This document shows positions 1 to 4,921 of a stretch of DNA of 5,518 nt, piece after piece; position 1 is the stretch's first letter; every line of letters starts with the position of its first letter. Source of the DNA: JALYNX01 sp035292605 (GTDB lineage Bacteria; Actinomycetota; Acidimicrobiia; Spongiisociales; ZC4RG35). Made by a program: the position numbers and the translations under genes. The notes below the pieces were generated by a model that searched no databases, was not told where the DNA came from, and saw only the letters and a program-made list of their open reading frames with translations. Location of the stretch: positions 1-5,518 of the forward strand of contig DATDPT010000029.1 of assembly GCA_035292605.1 (NCBI GenBank), read 5' to 3'.

Positions 1-126
1 ACCACCGATATGGCCGCTCTCACCCAGGCCGAGCTGGACGAAGCCGCCTACTCGCTCAACTCCAGACCTCGACAAACCCTCGGCTGGATGACACCATCAC
101 AGAAGCTCGCCGAAGCGTTGCGATGA
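1..126 (+). CDS. IS30-family transposase, C-terminal fragment (5' end outside window)
   Basis: Reading frame 1 is open from the left edge to a TGA at 124-126 and gives 41 residues. The segment LNSRPRQTLGWMTP (residues 19-32) is the hallmark C-terminal block of IS30-family DDE transposases, where an N-x-R-P-R-x-T-L-G-W-x-T-P signature follows the catalytic glutamate of the rve integrase core. The catalytic residues themselves lie upstream of the window, so intactness cannot be judged. The family catalyses copy-out/paste-in transposition of its own element. The stop codon falls inside the probable terminal inverted repeat, which is usual for compact IS30 elements. No other IS gene follows, so the mobile element should end just after this gene. 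Family assignment is firm; activity is unknown. Confidence 0.85.
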   Translation, partial: TTDMAALTQAELDEAAYSLNSRPRQTLGWMTPSQKLAEALR

Positions 127-142
127 TCCCCTGAGACCGCAG
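114..142 (+). repeat. Probable right terminal inverted repeat of the IS30-family element
   Basis: The stretch covering the last codons and stop of the transposase, a GCGTTGCGATGA core followed by TCCCCTGAGACCGC, resembles the right ends I recall for actinobacterial IS30 elements: a TGTTGCGATGACC-like core, then a purine-rich tail ending in an ACCGC/ACC-type terminus. The matching left end is outside the window, so the repeat cannot be verified and the exact end (about 140-143) is an estimate. No target-site duplication can be checked. Confidence 0.4.
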
Positions 143-315
143 CCGATATCGGACGGTCCCAGATATTGGCGGTTCCGCTACAGAAATATTGATATGCGCT
201 ACTCCTTCAAAGTCGGGCTGCGATTGCCGAGACGATGAGCGCCGCCGCATTCGGGGTCGACTCGCTCGTTGCCCGGGGGAATTTATGGCCGTGGTTCCAT
301 GCCGATCCCGGACGG
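143..315. other. Intergenic stretch between IS end and PadR/membrane-protein operon
   Basis: About 170 bases with no convincing gene. Short overlapping reading frames on both strands lack a ribosome binding site and resemble no family. No tRNA-like cloverleaf, strong terminator hairpin or T-run is visible, although transcription from the minus-strand operon must end here or run on antisense to the transposase. A few A+T-rich words (around 186-195) stand out from the otherwise GC-rich sequence but form no recognisable site. Confidence 0.4.
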
Positions 316-1200
316 TTATAGAGACGACCGGCTTTCGTCGAGACCAGTTGACCTATTTTCCTCGGCACCCCTGACATAGTGGCTGCTCACCGGTGGACTG
401 GCCCATAGGAGTACCCCGAGGATGAACCACATGGTGATGTGGGCAAGAGTAGAGGACGTCTGAAAGACACTGTGGAACCCGCCGGAGAGTTGGCGGGGAA
501 GAGACAGGAACCACACGCCCGCCGAGGCGGCCGCCGCAAGCGGGATGAAGCTGAAGGCTCCGAACGTCCTCCTGTGGAGAGCGGTGCGGCCCATGGCCGC
601 CAAGCTAAGAGTGAACAAGACGAACGCGGCCGGAATGGTAAACCCAGCGAAGTAGTCACTTGGTCCGAACAGATCGGCGATGATCCCGGCGATTCCTACC
701 AGTCCCAGCCCGACTCCGAGCCGAATGCCCTGAATAGTCGGAGCTTTCGAGACTTCCAATCGTTGGAACAGCGCGCGAAGGCCGATACCCGCCAAGACAA
801 AACCCGGTCCGGCGAAAACCGGATACAGATAGCGACGGTGTCGAAGCCAGTTCTCAGCTGTTTCGAATCCGACGAGTTCGCCTGACCAGGCGATGAAACT
901 GACGAATGCCAGCGGGTATCCGATGGCGGCGGCCAAACCGTACCCGAGGCCGGGCCAGCTGAGACTCACACTCCGTCCCTGCTTGAGGTGCTCGGCAAAG
1001 GCTGAGCGTGCTGCGTCCAGTAAAACCCTCAGCCACAGTCCGGTCAGTCCAACAGCACCGTGTTGGGTCCAGGCGTCACGTACCTGGTCGCGCATGGTCT
1101 GGGCCATCTCCTCTCCATATTCGTCACGAAACCCACGGGGATAGACGCTGAGGATCAGGCGGTAGAGCCGGTCAGACACGGCAACAATCTGGTCAATCAT
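316..1200 (-). CDS. PadR-linked integral membrane protein with permease-prefix-like N-terminal domain
   Basis: A 294-residue protein. Residues 1-75 are soluble and carry LYRLILSVYPRGFRDEYGEEM (12-32), then a helical GLTGLWLRVLLDAARSAFAEH segment (51-71). This pattern (L-Y-R-x-L-L-x-x-Y-P-x-x-F-R-x-x-Y-G-x-E-M) is the N-terminal domain found in PadR-associated permeases and in the ADOP class of MacB-like proteins. After it come about six hydrophobic segments (roughly 84-104, 122-144, 160-177, 182-204, 214-234, 252-270) and a polar C-terminal tail, rather than the large periplasmic domain and FtsX core of true ADOPs, so this is a short stand-alone version. The ATG at 1200 overlaps the TGA of the upstream PadR gene by ATGA, and no strong ribosome binding site is seen, implying translational coupling. 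The role is unknown; membrane location and control by the adjacent PadR repressor are inferred. Confidence 0.8.
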   Translation of the reverse strand: MIDQIVAVSDRLYRLILSVYPRGFRDEYGEEMAQTMRDQVRDAWTQHGAVGLTGLWLRVLLDAARSAFAEHLKQGRSVSLSWPGLGYGLAAAIGYPLAFVSFIAWSGELVGFETAENWLRHRRYLYPVFAGPGFVLAGIGLRALFQRLEVSKAPTIQGIRLGVGLGLVGIAGIIADLFGPSDYFAGFTIPAAFVLFTLSLAAMGRTALHRRTFGAFSFIPLAAAASAGVWFLSLPRQLSGGFHSVFQTSSTLAHITMWFILGVLLWASPPVSSHYVRGAEENRSTGLDESRSSL

Positions 1201-1586
1201 GCCAGCCCGGTGATCTGTGACCAGCCGGGTAGCAGCTGCTTTGCAGCCGCCTGACGAGCCAAGTCGGCGACCCTGGCCGCCTCGGCGCCCGCCACTCTTT
1301 GGCCTAGCCCGGTAAGGGTGTAGTAGCGGCGACGTTCATCGCCCAGCTCTGGGTCCACCTTTTGTTCCACCTCGGCGATAACCCTTTGATGCCGGAGCCG
1401 CTTGATCGCTCCATATAGGGTGCCCGGGGCGAGGCTGATCCGACCGTCGGTCCGCGCTTCTACTTCCTTGATGATCCCATACCCATGCCGATCGCTATCG
1501 ACCAGGGAAAGCATGATCTGAAAAACGGATTCGGATAGAGGGAGGAAGTCTTGTGGGTCCTCGTCGTGAGTCACGGCATTCTCCAT
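1197..1586 (-). CDS. PadR-family transcriptional repressor
   Basis: A 129-residue (ATG start) winged-helix DNA-binding protein. The PadR N-terminal domain spans about residues 16-98: L-S-E-S-V-F-Q-I-M-L-S-L (helix 1), HGYGIIKEVE (34-43), the recognition-helix motif LAPGTLYGAIKRL (52-64), and the wing DERRRYYTLTGLGQRV (83-98). It is followed by a short C-terminal helix, as in the small PadR-s2 type that dimerises through this helix. Two starts are possible. The ATG at 1586 lies about 8 nt downstream of a TATAGT box (1600-1595), fitting a leaderless transcript. A GTG at 1574 (125 residues) has a good GGAGA at 1584-1580 with 5-nt spacing. The gene overlaps the downstream membrane protein by 4 bp, so the two are one operon, and the palindromes over its promoter suggest autorepression. 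The effector is unknown. Confidence 0.93.
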   Translation of the reverse strand: MENAVTHDEDPQDFLPLSESVFQIMLSLVDSDRHGYGIIKEVEARTDGRISLAPGTLYGAIKRLRHQRVIAEVEQKVDPELGDERRRYYTLTGLGQRVAGAEAARVADLARQAAAKQLLPGWSQITGLA

Positions 1587-1596
1587 GGCGACCGAC

Positions 1597-1615
1597 TATA
1601 TCGTATCGCGATATA
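1597..1615. promoter_or_regulatory. Probable PadR operator over the PadR promoter
   Basis: TATATCG (1597-1603) and CGATATA (1609-1615) form a perfect 7-bp inverted repeat around a 5-nt spacer. Overlapping it, TATCGCGATA (1604-1613) is a perfect 10-bp palindrome, so the motif TATCG occurs three times in alternating register. On the minus strand TATAGT (1600-1595) is a good -10 box for the PadR gene, so a bound repressor would occlude it. A/T-rich dyads with a TATCG/CGATA edge are typical of PadR operators; assignment to this PadR is inferred from position. Confidence 0.65.
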
Positions 1616-1627
1616 TGTCGGGTGTCG

Positions 1628-1654
1628 AGCCGATTTGAGAACGACCGATCGGCT
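1628..1654. repeat. Inverted repeat (7-bp stem, 13-nt loop) between the two minus-strand operons
   Basis: AGCCGAT (1628-1634) pairs perfectly with ATCGGCT (1648-1654). No T-run follows on either strand, so it is a weak terminator candidate at best; it could equally be a second regulatory dyad upstream of the PadR promoter. Confidence 0.3.
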
Positions 1655-1711
1655 TCCTATCAGCTTGGACATTCGACGCCGGACTTGCCGATCTCGGGCG
1701 GTCTCACATAT

Positions 1712-1725
1712 GGGCGGTTTCGCCC
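1712..1725 (-). terminator. Possible weak terminator hairpin after the HEPN-like gene
   Basis: Read on the minus strand, GGGCG-AAAC-CGCCC begins 4 nt after the TGA of the preceding gene. The stem is only 5 bp (plus a possible wobble pair) but all G/C. No U-tract follows, so it would be an atypical terminator; a nearby CCGCCCG further downstream (1702-1696) could compete for pairing. Confidence 0.3.
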
Positions 1726-1729
1726 GGGA

Positions 1730-2377
1730 TCATCGATAGGACACGGGTTCCGTCCAGCCGGTGCGGTATCGCCGCAGAAAGTTGGCCGCACCGTTCAAGG
1801 CGGCCTCTACTTCTTTGCCCTCCAAGTGCTCTCGGTAGACAGATTCAATTGTCTTGTCTCTGTCCCAGGGAGGCAGGTCATCCACAATGCGCCATCGCCA
1901 CATGGGAGCCCCAACCCTGAAGTCCCCATGGTCGAAGTCTCTGGGGTCAAAGTCTCCTTCTTCGTACTGCATGCCGTGCATGCCGTAGATCATGGGATTG
2001 TGGGTGAGTCTGTTGCGTGCGTACCTCAGGCCCTCGATCGTCTTGCCAGCATCATCAACCTCACGCTGGCTCACGTATACGTGACCGTCAACTTTGTAGA
2101 AGGCCGTGTTGATTAGATCTATCCACAGCAGAGTCTCTGCGAGGGGCGCAAATCTGTTGTCTGGCTCATAGGAGCCAATCCGCTTTTCGGCATCGTCCAG
2201 AGCTTCAAAGCTGTACTGCAGGCGCTCTTGCACAATAGGACAGTGTAAGAACGCCTGTCTTGCCCTGACGTGTCCCGGGCTAGCCCATAACGCGCGGCCA
2301 GGTAAGCCAAAACCGACCGCATCACCCGCGCGAGAACCGGCATTATGCGCCGTGCTCGACCTTTCACTTAGAGACAT
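1730..2377 (-). CDS. Hypothetical protein with HEPN-like RNxxxH motif, third gene of the vapBC run
   Basis: I do not recognise a named family. The ATG at 2377 has a strong ribosome binding site, GGAGGGG at 2391-2385 with 7-nt spacing, giving 215 residues; an in-frame extension further upstream would merely run antisense-free through the vapC gene in another frame and is not credible. Residues 46-128 look helical, with ERLQYSFEALDDAEKRIG (51-68) and LAETLLWIDLINTAFYKVDG (79-98), followed by GLRYARNRLTHN (116-127). The RNRLTH (121-126) matches the R-N-x-x-x-H catalytic motif of HEPN ribonucleases, preceded by helices as in that fold. A D/F-rich stretch with DFDPRDFDHGDF (142-153) and a helical C-terminus (about 174-203) follow. 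The first 45 residues are A/G/S/R-rich and may not be native. It lies 28 bp after vapC on the same strand. HEPN assignment is inference from one motif plus helix pattern. Confidence 0.7.
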   Translation of the reverse strand: MSLSERSSTAHNAGSRAGDAVGFGLPGRALWASPGHVRARQAFLHCPIVQERLQYSFEALDDAEKRIGSYEPDNRFAPLAETLLWIDLINTAFYKVDGHVYVSQREVDDAGKTIEGLRYARNRLTHNPMIYGMHGMQYEEGDFDPRDFDHGDFRVGAPMWRWRIVDDLPPWDRDKTIESVYREHLEGKEVEAALNGAANFLRRYRTGWTEPVSYR

Positions 2378-2384
2378 TCCCCGA

Positions 2385-2391
2385 CCCCTCC
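2385..2391 (-). promoter_or_regulatory. Strong ribosome binding site fixing the start of the HEPN-like gene
   Basis: GGAGGGG, read on the minus strand, lies 7 nt before the ATG at 2377. It sits in the 28-bp gap after the vapC stop and is the strongest Shine-Dalgarno on the minus strand of this window. It supports independent, efficient translation of the third gene in the run. Confidence 0.7.
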
Positions 2392-2405
2392 GAGGGCTTG
2401 GAGAG

Positions 2406-2783
2406 TTACCAGATGGCAGCGGGGTAGTGGTCTCGGATGGTGGGGTCCTTGGTGACGAGACCTGCCCCGGTGAGGGAGGCGTGGCCGACCAGGAGCCGGT
2501 CGAAGGGGTCTCTGGTCCAGGTCGCACCGAGGGCGTTGGCGACGACCCGTGCCAGTGGCTGATCGTCCACGTCGAACCCAGCGCCCGCGGTGAGGGCATG
2601 GATCACAAAGGCGGCCTCGCTCGTCAGTCTCTTCGCCTCGACCAGATAGGCGACCTCGAGCAACGTGATCGGGGAGAGAGCGACGGTGCTTGCTTCCTCG
2701 ATCGCGGTGAGAGCGGATTCTGACAAACGCGAGATCTCGCCGGCCGCGAGCCAGACCGCGACGTGGGTGTCGAGGAGGATCAT
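2406..2783 (-). CDS. vapC: VapC-type PIN-domain ribonuclease toxin
   Basis: A 125-residue PIN-domain protein starting at MILLDTHVAVWL. Acidic metal-binding residues are all in place: D5 in LLDTH, E43 in ITLLEVAYL, D92/D95 in TRDPFDRLL, and D113 in LVTKDPTIRDH. The DPFDRLLVGHA block and the LVTKD strand place it with VapC toxins of the YefM/Phd-paired type. The family cleaves structured RNA (often tRNA or 23S rRNA), Mg2+-dependent, in the cytoplasm; the target here is unknown. The ATG at 2783 forms an ATGA overlap with the antitoxin stop, which fixes this start over an in-frame extension of 7 residues, and implies translational coupling. Full length for the family, no broken residues. It is followed 28 bp later by the HEPN-like gene. 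Confidence 0.95.
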   Translation of the reverse strand: MILLDTHVAVWLAAGEISRLSESALTAIEEASTVALSPITLLEVAYLVEAKRLTSEAAFVIHALTAGAGFDVDDQPLARVVANALGATWTRDPFDRLLVGHASLTGAGLVTKDPTIRDHYPAAIW

Positions 2784-3019
2784 GGCTTCCAGAGACCTGA
2801 CCAATCGATCTCGACCAACTCGTCGGGGTCGCCGATGATCAGATCCGGTCGTGCCGGCAGCCGGCGCAGGCGTTCCATCCGATCCTCGGAGTCATCTTCT
2901 ACCGGGACGATTCGGAGCAGTTTTCCCTTGCGTCGTATCTCGGCGGGCACACCTGACTCGAGGACGGCGTCGAGGACGGCGTAGATGTTCTGTCGCAATT
3001 TGGTGGCAGTCATCGACAC
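2780..3019 (-). CDS. Phd/YefM-family antitoxin paired with VapC
   Basis: A 79-residue protein (77 if started at the in-frame ATG at 3013). The N-terminal half, MTATKLRQNIYAVLDAVLESG then PAEIRRKGKLLRIVPV, is the Phd/YefM DNA-binding fold. The C-terminal tail (from about residue 45) is charged, ends in DELVEIDWSGLWKP and should wrap the VapC active site, its usual neutralising role. No Shine-Dalgarno precedes either start. A TAGGGT box (3031-3026) lies 6 nt before the GTG at 3019, suggesting a leaderless GTG start, with ATG 3013 as the alternative. The stop overlaps vapC by ATGA. With VapC it should bind the inverted repeat over its own promoter and autoregulate. A 12-bp tandem duplication in the gene (2959-2982) encodes AVLDAVLE. 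Confidence 0.92.
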   Translation of the reverse strand: MSMTATKLRQNIYAVLDAVLESGVPAEIRRKGKLLRIVPVEDDSEDRMERLRRLPARPDLIIGDPDELVEIDWSGLWKP

Positions 3020-3049
3020 GTACGTACCCTAGCAGATAGACGTACGTGT
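3016..3049. promoter_or_regulatory. Operator/promoter of the antitoxin-toxin operon
   Basis: ACACGTACGT (3016-3025) and ACGTACGTGT (3040-3049) are perfect 10-bp inverted repeats around a 14-nt spacer, and each arm contains the self-palindrome ACGTACGT. The spacer holds a minus-strand -10-like TAGGGT (3031-3026), and the antitoxin GTG start lies inside the left arm. This is the expected layout for a Phd/YefM-VapC autoregulatory operator, where two dimers bind adjacent palindromes. No clear -35 is seen. The site also lies 60 bp upstream of the divergent ABC gene. Confidence 0.75.
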
Positions 3050-3069
3050 TGCGGTCGACAAAAATAGGA

Positions 3070-3098
3070 GCGGGCCCTTCCCCGCCGAGTCATACACT
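3070..3098 (+). promoter_or_regulatory. Possible promoter region of the ABC exporter operon
   Basis: A TACACT (TANNNT-type -10) at 3093-3098 lies 10 nt before the ATG at 3109, and no Shine-Dalgarno is present, which would fit a very short leader or leaderless mRNA. A small GC hairpin, GCGGG (3070-3074) with CCCGC (3081-3085), lies just upstream. There is no convincing -35. Weak evidence. Confidence 0.3.
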
Positions 3099-3108
3099 CG
3101 CTCGCCTC

Positions 3109-4131
3109 ATGGCCCTGATTCACATCGAGGATCTCAGCAAGCACTTCAGGATCCTGAACCGGCATGAGGGCCTGGCCGGCTCGTTCCGCGATCTGTTCTC
3201 CCGCGACTACCGCACGGTGAAGGCGGTGGACGGGATCTCCTTCGACATCGAGCCGGGCGAGATGGTGGGCTACATCGGCCCCAACGGCGCCGGCAAGTCC
3301 ACCACCATCAAGATGATGACCGGGATCCTCAAACCCACCTCGGGAACGATCCTGGTCAACGATCACATCCCCTACGAGAACCGGATCCGTCAGGCACAGA
3401 TCATGGGGGTGGTGTTCGGCCAGCGTTCCCAGCTCTGGTGGGACTTGCCGGTGATCGAGTCCTTCCGCATCCTCAAGGAGATCTACAAGATCGACCAGAA
3501 GTCCTTCGACGCGCACCTGTCTCTCTTCGACGGCCTGGTGGGCCTGAGCTCCCTCTACTCGCAACAGGTCCGGACCCTGTCCCTGGGCCAGCGGATGCTC
3601 TGTGACATCACCGCCTCGTTCCTCCACAACCCGAGCGTTGTGTTTCTCGACGAGCCGACCATCGGGCTCGACGTCTCGGTGAAGGCGAAGATCCGCTCTT
3701 TGATCCGTGAGCTGAACCGGGTCAGCAATACCACGATCATCCTAACCACCCACGACCTCGGCGACGTCGAGGCGTTGTGCAATCGGATCATCATCATCGA
3801 CAAGGGGACCATCCTCTACGACGGGGGCACCGACAAGGTCTCCCAGCTCTTCGGGGTGTTCCGCACTCTGGAGGTCCAAGTCGGCGACGGGGACCAAGGC
3901 GCGACCGACCTGATCGAGGCCCGCCTGACCGAGCGGTTCGGGGAGGCGGCGGCGATCATGGTTCGGCCCCAAGATGAGTCCTGGACTGCGATGACCATCG
4001 ATCAGGCTCGGATTCCGCTCTCCGACGTCCTCAATTTCATGATGACCACCTTTCCTGTCGACGACGTTCGGATCGTCGAGATCTCGATGGAGAACGTCGT
4101 GCAGAGGATCTACGAGGGGGCTCTCCAGTGA
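3109..4131 (+). CDS. ABC-2 exporter ATP-binding protein (EvrABC/viologen-exporter-like family)
   Basis: A 340-residue nucleotide-binding subunit starting at MALIHIEDLSKHF; an upstream GTG at 3046 would add 21 residues unlike the family and lies in the vapBC operator, so it is rejected. All ABC motifs are intact: Walker A GPNGAGKST (57-65), the Q-loop region VVFGQRSQLWWDLP (101-114), signature LSLGQ (157-161), Walker B VVFLDEPT (177-184), D-loop GLD, and H215 in TTHD. The GQRSQLWWDLP sequence and the insert before Walker A (FRDLFSRDYRTVKAVDGISF) are typical of ATPases paired with two PF06182 permeases. A C-terminal regulatory domain follows from about residue 250. It powers export across the cytoplasmic membrane; the substrate is not evident. 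Its stop overlaps the first permease by GTGA. Confidence 0.93.
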   Translation: MALIHIEDLSKHFRILNRHEGLAGSFRDLFSRDYRTVKAVDGISFDIEPGEMVGYIGPNGAGKSTTIKMMTGILKPTSGTILVNDHIPYENRIRQAQIMGVVFGQRSQLWWDLPVIESFRILKEIYKIDQKSFDAHLSLFDGLVGLSSLYSQQVRTLSLGQRMLCDITASFLHNPSVVFLDEPTIGLDVSVKAKIRSLIRELNRVSNTTIILTTHDLGDVEALCNRIIIIDKGTILYDGGTDKVSQLFGVFRTLEVQVGDGDQGATDLIEARLTERFGEAAAIMVRPQDESWTAMTIDQARIPLSDVLNFMMTTFPVDDVRIVEISMENVVQRIYEGALQ

Positions 4132-4919
4132 GGAAGTACCTGGCCCTGAGCAAAGGCTCGTTCATGACGGGAATGGTCTACCGCTTCGGGTTCATCGCCA
4201 CCATCGTCGGGAACATCCTCTACATGGTGATCGCCTATTACCTGTGGACCAGTGTCTACGACGGGCAAGAGGTCATCAACGGGCTCAGCTTCGACCAGAC
4301 CTTCCTCTACGTGGCCCTGGCTTCGACCGTGTTCATCCTGTTCAACACCTATGTGGACTGGCTCATGTCCTTCGAGATCAGGGAAGGGCGGATCACCAAC
4401 TACCTGGTCAAGCCGATCGACCATCAGCTGGCGATCCTCGCCTCCGGTGGCGGTCGCACCATCCTCAACATTCTCATCGTCACCGTGCCCACGGCTCTCC
4501 TCCTGACGTTTGTCTTCGGGGTGGCGATACCGGTCGGGGCGGGGCTTCTCCTGTTCCCGGTGAGCCTGTTCTTGGCCTTCCTGATCAGCTTCTGTTTCGA
4601 CTATGCCGTTGGGCTGACCGGGTTCTACACCGAGTCGATCTGGGGTCTGGTAACGGTGAAAGAGACCTTGATCCTGGCGCTGTCGGGGGCGCTGATCCCG
4701 ATTCAGTTCTTCCCGGAGGGTCTGCAGAACCTGCTCCGGTGGCTCCCCTTCTCCGCGATCTATCACACGCCGCTGATGATGATCACCCAGCCCGATCAGG
4801 GGCTCGGTCTGCTCCTGGAACGACTCGCCTTCCAGTTCTTGTGGGTGGGCACCCTCTTCGTCTTCACCCGTCTCTTCTACAACCGCGCCATCAGGGTGTT
4901 GCGGGTCGCGGGAGGTTGA
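4128..4919 (+). CDS. ABC-2 family exporter permease, subunit 1 (PF06182-like)
   Basis: A 263-residue, about six-helix membrane protein (hydrophobic spans near 21-42, 57-77, 110-131, 137-160, 182-195, 230-250), the full family length. The cytoplasmic block SFEIREGRITNYLVKPID (81-98) is the conserved coupling segment, and GALIPIQFFPEGLQ (187-200) and LPFSAIYHTPLMM (206-218) match the conserved C-terminal part of ABC-2 permeases in this family. The GTG start overlaps the ATPase stop by GTGA and has GAGGGGG at 4114-4120 with 7-nt spacing. It should form a heterodimer with the next gene product to make the transmembrane pore. Substrate unknown. Confidence 0.92.
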   Translation: MRKYLALSKGSFMTGMVYRFGFIATIVGNILYMVIAYYLWTSVYDGQEVINGLSFDQTFLYVALASTVFILFNTYVDWLMSFEIREGRITNYLVKPIDHQLAILASGGGRTILNILIVTVPTALLLTFVFGVAIPVGAGLLLFPVSLFLAFLISFCFDYAVGLTGFYTESIWGLVTVKETLILALSGALIPIQFFPEGLQNLLRWLPFSAIYHTPLMMITQPDQGLGLLLERLAFQFLWVGTLFVFTRLFYNRAIRVLRVAGG

Positions 4920-4921
4920 GG

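Noticed and set aside
439..885. 148-codon plus-strand open frame opposite the membrane protein
   Set aside because: R/G/E/S-rich shadow; the minus-strand product has a recognisable domain and membrane helices.
1553..2116. 187-codon plus-strand open frame opposite the HEPN-like gene 3' end
   Set aside because: It runs across the PadR promoter and operator and the intergenic gap, has no ribosome binding site, and opposes a better-supported gene.
2378..2599. 74-codon in-frame N-terminal extension of the HEPN-like gene
   Set aside because: It overlaps vapC in another frame on the same strand, is P/S/T-rich shadow sequence, and the ATG at 2377 has a strong ribosome binding site.
2959..2982. 12-bp tandem duplication (CGAGGACGGCGT twice) in the antitoxin gene
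   Set aside because: It encodes AVLDAVLE in a helix that has the normal family length, so it is probably codon coincidence rather than an expansion.
3046..3108. GTG start extending the ABC ATPase by 21 residues
   Set aside because: The added residues do not resemble the family, the GTG lies in the antitoxin operator arm, and it has no ribosome binding site.
3010..3627. 205-codon open frame on the minus strand opposite the ABC ATPase
   Set aside because: D/H/V/E/G-rich antisense shadow typical of high-GC genes; it opposes a gene with all ABC motifs.
4110..4766. 218-codon minus-strand open frame opposite permease 1
   Set aside because: Charged low-complexity mirror of a membrane protein gene; no ribosome binding site or family resemblance.
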